A DNA stretch of 64,000 nt. It comes from Uranotaenia lowii. Its lineage: Eukaryota > Arthropoda > Insecta > Diptera > Culicidae. Position 1 is the first letter of the stretch; every line of letters starts with the position of its first letter. The DNA lies in NCBI RefSeq assembly GCF_029784155.1, contig NC_073692.1:274331413-274395412 (forward strand), given 5' to 3'. Below are positions 12,181 to 24,555 of the stretch, in pieces. Below the pieces are notes generated by a model that was not told where the DNA came from, did not search any database, and saw only the letters and a program-made list of their open reading frames with translations. Both the position numbers and the translations under genes were made by a program.

Positions 12181-14010
12181 AAAAATAAACTGTTTCAAAT
12201 AAGTATCTGAATCAAAGAAAAGTAAAAGCAATTTTAAATTGAACAAAAAAAACTAAAATAAAAAAAAGTTACAAAAATCATAAAAAATACAGAAAATTAA
12301 AAAAAAAATTACAAATATAATATATACAACTCAAATAACCAAAATAATATCAATAACAAAAATAACAAAATAACAAAAATTACAAAAATAACGAAAAATA
12401 AAGAAATTACAAAATATACAAAAACTACAAAAATAACCAAAAATTACAAAAAATGACAAATATTACAAAAATCACAAAAAAACCAAAATTCAAAAAAAAA
12501 TAACAAAAACTACAAAAATTACAAAAAAAAACAAAAATTAGATAAATCAAAAAGATAACAGAAATAACAAAAATAACAAAAACTACAAAAATTACAAAAA
12601 ATAACAAAATTGACAAAAATTACAAAAATAACAAAAAATTACAAAAATTACAAAAATTACAAAAATTACAAAACTTACAAAAATTACAAAAATTACAAAA
12701 AATTACAAAAATTACAAAAATTACAAAAATTACAAAAATTACAAAAATTACAAAAATTACAAAATTACAAAAATAACAAAAATTACAAAAATTACAAAAA
12801 TTACAAAAATTACAAAAATTACAAAAATTACAAAAATTACAAAAATTACAAAAATTACAAAAATTACAAAAATTACAAAAATTACAAAAATTACAAAAAT
12901 TACAAAAATTACAAAAATTACAAAAATTACAAAAATTACAAAAATTACAAAAATTACAAAAATTACAAAAATTACAAAAATTACAAAAATTACAAAAATT
13001 ACAAAAATAACAAAAATTACAAAAATTACAAAAATTACAAAAATTACAAAAATTACAAAAATTACAAAAATTACAAAAATTACAAAAATTACAAAAATTA
13101 CAAAAATTACAAAAATTACAAAAATTACAAAAATTACAAAAATTACAAAAATTACAAAAATTACAAAAATTACAAAAATGACAAAAATTACAAAACTGAC
13201 AAAAATTACAAAAATTACAAAAATGACAAAAATGACAAAAATGACAAAAATGACAAAAATGACAAAAATGACAAAAATGACAAAAATGACAAAAATGACA
13301 AAAATGACAAAAATGACAAAAATGACAAAAATGACAAAAATGACAAAAATGACAAAAATGACAAAAATGACAAAAATGACAAAAATGACAAAAATGACAA
13401 AAATGACAAAAATGACAAAAATGACAAAAATGACAAAAATGACAAAAATGACAAAAATGACAAAAATGACAAAAATGACAAAAATGACAAAAATGACAAA
13501 AATGACAAAAATGACAAAAATGACAAAAATGACAAAAATGACAAAAATGACAAAAATGACAAAAATGACAAAAATGACAAAAATGACAAAAATGACAAAA
13601 ATGACAAAAATGACAAAAATGACAAAAATGACAAAAATGACAAAAATGACAAAAATGACAAAAATGACAAAAATGACAAAAATGACAAAAATGACAAAAA
13701 TGACAAAAATGACAAAAATGACAAAAATGACAAAAATGACAAAAATGACAAAAATGACAATAATGACAAAAATGACAAAAATGACAAAAATGACAAAAAT
13801 GACAAAAATGACAAAAATGACAAAAATGACAAAAATGACAAAAATGACAAAAATGACAAAAATGACAAAAATGACAAAAATGACAAAAATGACAAAAATG
13901 ACAAAAATGACAAAAATGACAAAAATGACAAAAATGACAAAAATGACAAAAATTACAAACATGACAAAGATGACAAAAATGACATAAAGGACAGAAGTGA
14001 TAAATGTGAC
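12181..14010. repeat. Long 9-bp satellite in two homogeneous blocks
   Basis: A degenerate A-rich lead-in (about 12181-12605, mixed taacaaaaa and ttacaaaaa-like words) becomes a regular ttacaaaaa array to about 13177. It then switches abruptly to about 90 units of tgacaaaaa up to about 13985. Only isolated variants occur, such as one caataatg unit near 13761 and a ttacaaaca unit near the end. Because the period is a multiple of three, most frames on both strands stay open, producing ORFs of up to 488 codons such as (NDK)n or (VIF)n. These are artefacts of the repeat, not genes. Confidence 0.97.
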
Positions 14011-14216
14011 AAAAATGACCCTGATTTGCAAAAGTTTTGCAAAAAATGCATTACAATACACATTCAACACGTATGATGAGTGTATCGAAAAAAGCTCATC
14101 ATCACAGATTTTCTTAAAACCTACAAAGAAGGATTTTTTTTAGATTTTGGACAGATAAATTGATGCACATATTAATAAATGCACACATGGCACTTGAGCT
14201 GTTTGTATTTGGAATA

Positions 14217-15405
14217 AAGAGTGATGCGGTCAAAATTTGGTCAAGGGAAAACGCGTGTAAATCGGTAAAATCGTTTATTTAAAAAATCAAAATAAATTTC
14301 TTTTTCATGTTTAATTATTATAAAATTCAGCAAAAATATTCAGTTAGGCTTCCCCTTTTCCAAATCCGAATTGCCGGGCCTTACGCTTAACCCCTGCTAT
14401 CAGATTGTGTACAGCCACCTTGTCCACTTTCTTCACCGCAGAAAGCCAGTTTGCCTTGGACTGCTGCTCTTCCTTAGCAGTTTTTTGGTCTTCTTTAGGT
14501 TCCGCTTGGCAATAGCCCAGTAATTCTCAATTCGGCGGAGCTCTGGCGTGTTGGGAAGGTTCTTGTCCTTGGAAACCACCTGCACGTTGTTGGCGGCGTA
14601 CCACTCCATGGCCTTTTTACCGTAGTGGCAGGAAAGGCAGCAGACGTTTATTCAAACACTCTTTCACGTAAATTTCTTGGTTGACAGTCCCGGAAGCTAT
14701 GAAAATGCTGGTTTTCAAGCCACAGGTACAGATGGCTTGCCAAACCAGATATTTCTTCGCGAACTTTGCAGTTTCATGTGCTTGAAAATATCTGCTACCT
14801 TTCCCCTTCCTTTTGCCGTATAAAACTCCTATCCCGGAAGCTGCTAGTCGGCTTTGACGTAGGTTTCGTCGTCCATTACCATGCAGTCAAACTTCGTCAG
14901 CATCGTCGTGTACAGCCTCCGGGATCGCGCTTTGGCCGTCGTATTTTGTTTATCATCGCGTCCGGCTCGTTTTTTGGTTCGATGTACGGTTGTAGACGAT
15001 ACACCCAGCTTATTTGTGGCATCTCGGAGAGAGAGATAAAGGTTTCGCTTGAAACTACCGGCAACTCTCTTTGTCGTCTCAGCGGCTTCCGGTTTTCGAT
15101 TTCTCCTCGATTCAGACTTCCTGGCTGTCGACAAACGTTCCCCAAACACTTTTATTACATTTGTAACAATTGATTTGGCAACTTTTAGCGATTTTGCCAG
15201 CTTTGCGTGCGAGTAGCTCGGATTTTCACGATGCGCGAGCAAAATTTTGATACGCTGTTCTTCTTCCTTGGACGGCATTTTGACAACTGAAGAGTGAATT
15301 CCAAAATCAAAATAGGAGCAACATTTTACAGGTTTTTTAAATGCAAAATTGAAAGAAATACGTCAAGTTGATACATATTGATCAAATTTTGACTGTATCA
15401 CCCTT
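14217..15405 (-). mobile_element. DD37E mariner-type transposon with both ends
   Basis: Terminal inverted repeats of about 27 bp bound the element. The left starts aagagtgatgcggtcaaa and the right, reverse complemented, starts aagggtgatacagtcaaa, with about four mismatches. TA dinucleotides flank both ends (14215-14216 and 15406-15407). The length (1189 bp) and the minus-strand transposase relic fit the ITmD37E group first described in mosquitoes. The transposase is broken (see 14344-15278), so the copy is dead but its ends are well preserved. Confidence 0.88.
14344..15278 (-). pseudogene. DD37E mariner transposase, disrupted
   Basis: The start at 15278 gives an open frame of 144 residues containing an N-terminal helix-turn-helix (KILLAHRENPSYSHAKLAKS), a second DNA-binding part and VMDDETYVKAD, which carries the first catalytic Asp. 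The frame then breaks near 14844. Downstream pieces in other frames include CHYGKKAMEWYAANNVQV and ELRRIENYWAI, which carries the catalytic Glu, and a GVKRKARQFGFGKG-like end with a stop at 14344-14346. Compared with the copy at 35091-36065, about 16 residues holding the second catalytic Asp (FWPDLAS block) are deleted near 14640. Intact proteins of this group are about 340 residues. Confidence 0.85.
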
Positions 15406-15407
15406 TA

Positions 15408-18345
15408 CAAATATGAGCTGCATAGCTATACCCCAGAAACACAATTTAGAGTAAATACAGTGATAAGCTGCTTCATTTTTATAAGATGTTTACAGTGCAA
15501 TATGATTGAAATTTTGGTATTTTTGTAGAGAAATGAATCCAAATGTGTTAGTTGAAATTTTTGGGGACTAGACAAGATAAAAATTAATGTTGAAAAACAT
15601 GCGAAAAAATTCGCCTTGTCTCCCGGTAGGACGTTAACCCATATCTTGCGCCTCTCCGGGGCCCATGTATTAACATTTTACTACAGGAGACAACCTGGCG
15701 TATGAAATTTGGTATTTTTTTTATCATAAAAGAGCCGTCAAGTTATATTGGAATCGTTATTATACAAGGCCAATTTGTAAAAATAACCAAAATATATACA
15801 ATATTAGGTGCCAAATATTTACAAGTATTTCAAGTTGTAGATATCAAGCAACTCATTGTTAAATATGGGTTTGAAGAAGAAATATTATAATGTCGGTAGC
15901 ATTGGATTTTTTTCTAATTATTGACACATTACTACGTTTGTTTTTTCGTAGTAAATGGTGTAGATGATTCTTAAAAATTCCATTGAAATTAATATTTTAT
16001 AAGCAATCAGTTAATAAAAAAGCGACTTTTAGTTTTGAATCGGTCCAGCATTTCGTCAAGACTTAGTAGAGAGGAAATTTTGAAGCACTCGCAGCGCCTT
16101 ACTCCACCAATATGACAATCTGGGGACAGTGACAGGAAATACGCAATTGAGATCATCGCGTGCTTTTCGCCGAATGAGCCGGCCAACACCCAAAGTGCAG
16201 CGGTGTGCGACAGATTCTAAACCCGGTTCAAATCCATGGTATGACGATACAAACGTAAGTAGTTATCTGGGATTACTAGGGCGGGTGTTAAACGGAAGAG
16301 GTGGAAGCACTCATTCCTTGGTAGAGTACTTCGGTTCAAAATGCCCCCTTGGTGTAAATATTTTTCTGTCTAAACGTAAGAAGCAGATGATTATCGACCA
16401 TCTAAGATATCAGTTTTCCCCATACAGGGAATGTCAAGACTCCACATCCCCCAACCGTTTGATATAGATAGTGGCCGTTTTGTTGCCGGATTGGAAGACG
16501 CAAACACGGAAATTGTACGTAATAGAGTCAAAGCCAAATGCCGCCTTTGAGCAGGCACAATAATCTCGGTGGAGCTTGCTGAGTTTCGGATTATACGCCA
16601 CAGATGGCCTCTCAAACGGTTTGGATCAGCCGGACATCTTCCGAAACCAAGAGGGAGAGACCACGAATAAGTCAACAATGTCGTTGAGTTGCTTTTAGCA
16701 TGGCTAGCAAGCGAGGATAGTGTTGGTTTAGTGTACGATATCGCTTCCAGAATTTGTTGAAGCATAATGATAGGCAGAGTAAATATATGTAGTGAATAGA
16801 TCATTCGCTTCCCAGTTCAATCGGTGCAAATGGGAAACATTCCTGAATAGTTTGTCAACAAACTAAACATAATTTGCTGCATCGTGAAAACAATGGCTTT
16901 TGAATTCTGTTAAAAATTGTGGCACAGGCACGCTAGAATTTTGTTTATAATTTTTCTTTGCTTGGAAAATTTTTTAATCATTTTAAATTTCTTCAAAGTA
17001 AAGCTTTTTACGGTTGCAATATGTTACCTCTATGGATATATTATTATTTTTTCACCATTTGTTAAAAAAAGCCCATTAACTTCGCTTTTTTTCTGTAGGA
17101 GTGGTGAGAGAAGATTAAATCAAAAAAAATAATAGAACAGAGACAATGGATGAGGCTATAAAACACCAAAATTAAGATGCCCCATAGACCATAAGCGTAT
17201 GAGCATATTTGTGTAATGAACTTCAGGTTTCCCACCGATGCAATTTGTGGGTACTTGGTAAATTGTGTAAGTAATTTTTTTAGCTATAGTTAAATAAAAG
17301 AAACATATGATGCGCACAGAAGTCAACATCATATAGAACTATAAGCTTACGCATAGCGACGATGATGACAGTAACATAGAATCAGGCCATATTTTGTTCC
17401 GTTTATTATGAAATTTAAAGATTTTTCAAAACAGGCGAGGATGGTTAATAGGGTTCAATAGAGTTAAATAGGGTTCAATAGGGTTCCTGATAACATTCAG
17501 CAGTTAATAAGAATCCAAATTTAGATAAAATGTTGAGTAAATATTTTTTTCTTCATTATTTTTTTTGGGTTCATTTAGTTTTCGGATTAAGTTTAACACT
17601 AGACATACTTATGTGAGTCAAATGACGTATTTTCAAATTTATATCATGATAAAATCAAGTATAATTTTTTTTTGAAAATTTTACTTCAGGACATTATTTC
17701 AAAACGCAAATATTTTTGCATTGTTATATTTTTCAGAAGAATCTTTCATAACCCTTAAATAGAGAATGCAATCCAGTAAATTTTAAAATGGTTTTGGAAA
17801 GGGGACTGTTCTTCTCCAGAAATAAACAAACAGGAATATTTAACCTTCCAAAGCTTCGGATCGATATGACTCGAATTTGGGTTTACAAAATCGGTTCATT
17901 GAGAAATGAAATATAACGAAGCAAAGCCAAAGTTAACGTACATTTTTTTCAAAACAAGATGTTCTTCTACCGTAAGATCCGAGATAACGGTCAACACTTT
18001 CGTTGGACTCCCCTACATACTTTTACATCGACGGATTCTTGAAAATTCCAAAAATCAAAGATCAATTCAATTCAGTAACGCTGTCAGAAGTTATAAGCAT
18101 TTTCAAAATAAAATTGTTTTTTCGGACTTTTTCATTCTGAAACAGCTTCTGATTACCCGGAATTAAATATTGACTCTATTTTAAAATGTTAAGAAACTAT
18201 AACACACTACCTACACAATGAATCTAATATCATCAAAATCAGTTAATATTTATGGCCAGGGGTACACCAACGAACTACAAGTCAAACTTCCTCGAAAAGG
18301 ATATTTTGCAAACAATTTTGGAAGGTTCGATCAATGATTTACGTC
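15408..18345. other. No recognisable gene
   Basis: Mostly A+T-rich spacer. The segment 16090-16760 has better base balance and overlapping ORFs (112 codons plus at 16129; 137 codons minus at 16391), but I recognise neither. A gggttcaata motif recurs about three times at 17450-17485. No RNA gene is seen. Confidence 0.4.
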
Positions 18346-19250
18346 TTAACCCTCATCCAGCCCTGAAATTTTTATCCGTTAGAGTCCCTGGAGTGTCAAT
18401 TTGACACTCCTGACTAAAACCAATATGTCTCTCTTGTTTCTTAACAGATTTTTACAACCTCGTAATGTAACTCAAATTTATTTTTTAGACATCAGCAGCT
18501 ATATGCTAAAAAAAATTCACTTGTGTTCCAAGAAAGCTTCAATAAGAAGCTATATGTTGCATATAAGAATATATTTTTTCGAATTTTTTATAGTACGGGG
18601 TAAAATGTAAAAAGTGATGTAAAAACTGTACTTTTCAATCGATGAACCGTCATAACTCCTTGAGTCCCATCAGATAAATTTTCAAAATAGGATAGGAATA
18701 TTGACGTAATTTAGCACATTTTTGCATTTTAAGATTGTCAAAATACGAAACACAGAATTTTTGACGAATTTTATAAGGTAGCTGTAACTTTTTGTCATTT
18801 TGCAATTTCTGAGATTTTCTTGCACTTTTCAACTTTCAACTTTGTACTGAATTTTGAGTATGCTTATTCAAGATTTCCGTAATAAATTGTCAATTTCATA
18901 TCAATTCTAGTTGTGCAAATAAATAAGCGCTGAGAAACTTCACAAAATAAATCTTTATGTGCAACACTCCTGATTTCAGCTTTCTTGGACTTTAAGTATA
19001 TTTTTTAGCATTTCGTAGCTAACCTACAGTATTTTTTCCGAAGCATGTTTTATTGATTTTTTTTTCTTAGACTTTGAATAATTAAGTGTTGTAGGTAAAT
19101 ATTATTTGAAAAACATATTTAAGTTTATTTATAAATACAAATTTTGTAAAAATTGATTGTAAAAATCGATTTAGAAATGAAAGAGATACAGCGGTTTTAA
19201 GCGAAGAGTGTCAAATACTCAAGGTCTATCAAGGTGGGCTTTAAGGGTGC
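18346..19250. mobile_element. ~900-bp inverted-repeat element
   Basis: The left end (ttaaccctcatccagccc, then gtgtcaatttgacact, then atgtctctcttg) matches the reverse complement of the right end (cacccttaaagccc, then gagtatttgacactctt, then ctgtatctctttc). This gives imperfect inverted ends of about 80 bp. There is no significant ORF, so it is non-autonomous. A partial copy lies at 4157-4412. The exact termini and target duplication are not clear; TTAA at the left could point to a piggyBac-type target but is not mirrored at the right. Confidence 0.6.
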
Positions 19251-20539
19251 GTCTATAAAAAAAAAGTTTTATTTGGATTTACCCGAGTAATGTAGCCGAG
19301 CCGCCCAACTTATAATAGAGTTCTATTGACACTCAAGAGCGGATTAGGGTTAACACGATTGTCACCATGGGACCCATATACGGATGACGGCTCTCTTACG
19401 CAAGATAGCCGCTCAGTTTTGCCATGCTTTGTAAATCTGGAGCTCCTTCGCTTTATTTCCACGCTCTGAAATTGTTTTTGGGCGACGAACGTTAAATTTC
19501 GAAGGCTTTCTGAAGCATGATTTCCGTTTCGATAGTTCGGGGCAAAGTGCGCATACTTGTGCACCCAAACGCACTGGTTAACGTTTCCGAAGTGTTTTAT
19601 TGACTCAAGTACCTCAGAAAGTGTTTACTGAAAAAAAACACTTCTATTTTACCCATTTTACCTCACAGACGTTTAAATGTATTGCTACCAGATATACTGA
19701 CATTCTGTGAAAAGTTAATAAAATCTATATGAAATACAGGAAAACAATTTATTTCCGTTTATATTCAAGTAAAATTTTCCAATTCAACATAGAAATTTCT
19801 ATGAAAAAGTTGTGATGAAAACTTTGTATGAATTTCAAATATGATACATGCTTGTAGATAAAAGGACATGGCGCACTTCACCCTGGTGGTTCCACGTGGT
19901 TTTTAAAAATCGTTCAAATAACAGGAATTGTATGAGAAATAAGAAAAAAATCGAAAAAGCTTTATTTGATCAAATTTGTCAAAAAAAATTTATTTCGTAC
20001 TTTATAAATCTAAGAATGTTATAATATGACAAATTACGAAAACTTTCCAATTCAGTTTATTTTTTAGAAATATTTCGATACAACATGCAACATATTTTTT
20101 CAAACACTTTACAAAACATTTTTTTTAAATTTCTTCGTCTTTATCTAAGTGCTGCAGTTCATGGTGTGTTGCACGTATCTGCATTTTTAAGTATTTTTTT
20201 AAATGTTCTTTTAGTTATGGTCCGTAATATAGCTAGCACCCTGATTTCTGGCCTCAAAATTTTGGCAAAAACCAGAGCTTGAAACAATCACAAGTCATTG
20301 ACAGAAAGCGGATTGAATGTGAGAGAAAAAAGTTGTCTCTTTCGTCTCCTTCGTCAGTCATTGAAATATACTCAGTATGGAGAAGATGAGCTTCATAGTG
20401 ATTGTGAATGTCATCTCCTTTCTTTCACCATTCGTTCCATACTCATTCGATCCGCAAAGTCGTGACAGGATCAAACTTTGAAAAATCGTTCAGCTCGGCC
20501 TTCTTTAAATGTGTGAACCAATCATATTCGCCTAGGTTA
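19251..20539. other. No recognisable gene
   Basis: A motif ccatgggacccatatacgg at 19366 resembles ccatgggacttataaacgg at 21450 inside the foldback element, so part of 19310-19570 may be a degraded relative. The rest is A+T rich with no supported feature. Confidence 0.35.
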
Positions 20540-21775
20540 CTTTGCATGCACCAAAAAAGCGATCAATATTAATAGCGGCTAAACGGTAAACGATAGCAAC
20601 TTGATGTCTTCGGAACAATTTATCTACGCAACAAAATCTTTCATATACTATTGAAAAATAAACGATTAATTAACTTAGATGGGGTATAAAATCATTATTA
20701 CTAATAATACTCAATTAAGACACTTGATACATTGAACAAAGTTGTAGGTTGTGCAATTCTAAGAAACTTTGTCGAGGAAATGCTTGATGAAACATTGAAA
20801 GTAACAAGCATTTTAAAAATAAACATGCCATGGAACTATAACTTCAAATGATCGACTGGTTCGTATGTTTTTACACTGAATGTTTTTATTCAAGCAATAA
20901 GATTTTAAAGGATGTAGAAACGAAACATTAATTTTCATTATAGTTACTGCAAACTTCCAATCAAAATTGGTGTTTTAATCTACAAACATTTAATGAATGG
21001 TCGATATTTATTCACTGTTTTTGAAAAAAAAAACACAATCTGGGTGGAAAGTTTCCGAATAATCAAATGATGTCTTTTGTTTTGTTTGAAAATCATTTGA
21101 AAGCAAATAACTTGAAAATTGAAAACTAATAAATTGAATTGACTGGAAATAAAATATATCTTCAAAATATTCTACTTCTTCTTCTCGTTTGCCAATCGAC
21201 GGATCGATGGCATAAAATGTTCAACATTGTTGTTTTTTTTTGCAATTTAAACAATTTTTTATTATAAAAAAAACCTGAAAAAATTATGTCTTGTTTTTTT
21301 AAATGCTCATAACTTATTGTTTTTCATTCAATTTCAATGATTTCCTCCACACAGTTTCTCAAAATGGCACAACCTTCAACTTTGTTCAATGCATCAACTG
21401 TCTTAACTAAGTATTATAAAAAAAACTATTGTTTTATCTACGTTCGTCGCCATGGGACTTATAAACGGGCGACGGGGACTTATTTAACAAAATGTAATGT
21501 CACTACGAAAAAATACAAAAACTGACATCAACTTCCTTTGCATTTAGAACATTTGTAGCCTGGACAACATATTCTAAATTTTTTTTATAACTTTTTCAGC
21601 AGTTTTCTGTGAATTCTCAAAATGTTCCATACGACGTAATGAAAGCCCACGCGAAATTTATTTTTTAATAAAATATGAAAGACCTTGATGTGTACATAAA
21701 TTGCCTCGAAGACACTGAGTTTCTATCGTTTACTGTTCAGCCGCTATCAATGTAAAACGCTTTTTTTCCATTTTT
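20540..21775. mobile_element. Large imperfect foldback element
   Basis: The left arm (about 20550-20830) reads tagcggctaaacggtaaacg, then ttgatgtcttcg, then ctttcatatactattg, then cattgaacaaagttg and gaaactttg. Reverse-complementing about 21310-21770 gives the same order (tagcggctgaacagtaaacg, cagtgtcttcg, ctttcatattttatt, cattgaacaaagttg, gaaactgtg). The right arm carries an extra insert around 21440-21640. The loop (about 20860-21300) is A+T rich and no protein is encoded. Confidence 0.7.
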
Positions 21776-21956
21776 CACTTTGTGCGCCGGGAAATCAAAA
21801 AACAACGTCCAACTTGTCTCAAACGGATTCCATTCATTCAACATCAGAATGACTGAAGCTCACAGTCATGGGCTCGAAGTGACTGTGACCTTTGTTCAAA
21901 TCGAATGAGAAGATGAGCGATAGAAAATTGTAAATGCTGTCAGTCAGAGAGAGCTT

Positions 21957-23499
21957 CCCAAGTAACCATAAGCACTAAAGCTTTGCATTTTGTTAGCTTT
22001 ACACCAGCATTCAAGTGCTAAATTACACTATATCAGCACATCAAGTGCAATTTTGCTCTACAACAGCCCTTCGAGTGCTATGCTGCATCATATTAGATTT
22101 ATACCACTCTTTCAAAATGCAACTAGCATTTTATCAGCTTTGCACAATGCTTTTGAAATGCAACATACCCGATCAGGAGAGAAAAACTAAATTATATCAA
22201 GAAGAGATATTTTGATACTAATTTTTTCCTATCTAAATGAGTTATTACTCAGTACCCGTAGGATGTTAAAATATCTCAAATTATATCAAAAAATCTTTGC
22301 GATCATAGCTAAATTATATCAATTTTAGATATGCTCCTTTCAAGATTATATCTCATTCAGATAGCATAGTTTGATACAGAACAAAACCTATCAAAATTAT
22401 AACTTATCAAGATATGAGTGCTACGAGAAAATGTTCTAGTGGGATGTAAATAAACCACATTATTTGCTAAAACCATGCCCCATTTTTGGATCCACAAAAT
22501 TGGATTCAATTTTATGGATCTGTTGAAGGAAATTCATTATTGTACGGTTTGGGCCGTTGACTTCGATGTCCGTGTTTCAGAAAAAGTTGTACGTATATCA
22601 AAATAAGATATAATCATTTTATTTAAAGACAATCAGAAAAAAATCTTGATAGTTGAAAATGAGCTCAACCCCAATCAAGTCTGTCAATCAGAATAAGATA
22701 TAATTCGAATTGGAGAAACTTAAAATCGAAAATTTGGAGTACTTAATTATAACTGAATCAGATGTAAATATCTTGGTGAGATATGTTTGAGTTATTATTT
22801 TGATATGCTCTCCTGATCGGGTAGCTCCAAATCAGAATAAAAAACGCTATATTTTCTAAGCATTATATTGGCATCACACAAGCTTGGTTTAATGCTTTTT
22901 TGCACAATGTAAGCACTACAGTGGCATGAGGCCAAAGCACATAACCATTCATTGATGCTGAATTTATGCAAATTTTGGGCACTGGTTGCTAGAAATTTGA
23001 TTCAAATAGAGCTTTTTTTCAAAGATTTAGCGCGGACCTGATAGGTTCACAAGCAGAGTCAATGTCAAATGTCAGAGCCATAGATGTCATGAGTTCGATT
23101 CCAGGTCATCTTCACCCGAAAAATAAAAAAAAAAGAAACATGTAAAAACTGTAACCCGAGAGATCCCCTCAATATGCATAAGCGAAAATCCACATATACA
23201 CAATTTCATTATCATGGCAGAAAAATGGAGCCAAACAAAAATCGAAATTTTTTTTACCCGCATGGTTTGTACCTCATTTGAACGCCATTTGCATTTTCCC
23301 AGCATTTTGCCCGCCAACGCTATAGCATCAACTTAGCACAGCACAGTGCTTTTATAGGGTTATACCAGTTTCTGCTCTAAAGTCGCAGTTAATTTCGCCA
23401 AACTTGGCTCACATGGCTAATATGATGCACAGCGTCAAGCTCTATAGCTGACGTTAGAGCAGAATTGGTGCTAGTTTTTAGTGCTTATGGTTACTTGGG
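21957..23499. mobile_element. Inverted-repeat element with CCCAAGTAACC ends
   Basis: The left end CCCAAGTAACCATAAGCAC and the reverse complement of the right end are identical for 23 bp. The interior has several diverged ttgcatttt and caagtgctaaatt-like motifs and no ORF of note. A second inverted-repeat element (22168-22821) sits inside it. Removing that insert leaves about 890 bp. No longer target duplication is obvious. Confidence 0.8.
22168..22821. mobile_element. 654-bp TA-flanked element nested in 21957-23499
   Basis: The left end CCCGATCAGGAGAG is repeated in inverted orientation at the right, with TA on both sides (22166-22167 and 22822-22823). The interior is A+T rich with recurrent atatctc and ttatatca words in both orientations, giving a partly palindromic body. 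It has no ORF. Its position inside another element's body shows it arrived later. Confidence 0.85.
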
Positions 23500-24295
23500 T
23501 TATTGAGTGAGAGAAGGAAATGAAAGAAATGCAAACGGAAGGCTCTGAATGGAGAAAAATTTCAAATTCACGCAAGGCTGTCAACTTTTTAAAGTTCTGG
23601 CAAAAACTTTAATTTTAGAATTAATGATTGTAGCTGAATATTGTCTGAGAATTAAATTTGAGTCACGTTACGTAATTGAACTTTCGGCGATATGAAATGG
23701 TATAAACAAATTGTAGATATTTTCAATAGTAGGCTACCTAATTGAAAAATTAAACAATTAGGAAATTAATATCTGTATTATGCAGAATTTGAACAACTTA
23801 ATCATCGGCTTTCAAGACCAACGTGTTAATTTCCTTTTATTTCCCAGAAAATTTAAGTTTTCCTAAAAGACTAATAAAAAACGGAAATACAGAGAATTTT
23901 AAGAAAGTCGATTAATACAAAGAGAACAAGTAATATTTGTTTATGCAATTCAAAGGACATTGAAACATTTTTTTAAAATGGTTTTCTAGTCCAATTTAAT
24001 AGTTGAACATACAAATTTGTTATTTATAGTGGTTCATTATCACAATTTTCATTGATTTGAGTGTTAAATTACGTTTTTTCTACTTGGCTGAAAGGTGGAC
24101 GATTAATGGCAGTTGATTAAATCATGTTTTAATATAAAATTCCGATTTTTTTTATATTATGAGGATTTTATGTTTTAAAGTTTATTATTTGTTATTCTTG
24201 GTAACCATTTCAATAGGACTGACTAAGTACATTACAATTAATACTTCCAAGTTATCCAAAATGAAACATCGGTAAAAATTCCTCCCCAAGTAGTA
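23500..24295. other. A+T-rich spacer, no gene seen
   Basis: No ORF, repeat boundary or RNA gene can be supported here. Confidence 0.4.
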
Positions 24296-24555
24296 GGGGA
24301 GAGTGGGGATACTTGATCCCCTTTTCTTATTTTCACCATATCTTTTTGGAAAAATTTAGCAACTCGCCGTCTTTGACATTTTCTGACAGCTTGTAACTTC
24401 AAGTTTCTATGCTCCAAAAATTAGAACGATACATGAACCCGTTGATGAACTAGAAGCATTTTCGTGGGAGTAAAAAAAATTGCGATTTTTCTGAAGTTAG
24501 GGGAGACATGATCCCCTTTTGAAGGAGACTTGATCTTTTATTTAGGAAGCCCTAA

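Noticed and set aside
12610..14076. ORFs of up to 488 codons on plus and 437 codons on minus, (NYK/NDK)n and (VIF)n
   Set aside because: They are produced by a 9-bp satellite whose period is a multiple of three and whose units contain no stops in most frames. Open frames exist on both strands at once.
16129..16804. Overlapping 112-codon plus and 137-codon minus ORFs
   Set aside because: Neither shows a motif I recognise, they overlap on opposite strands, and no start context or neighbour supports either.
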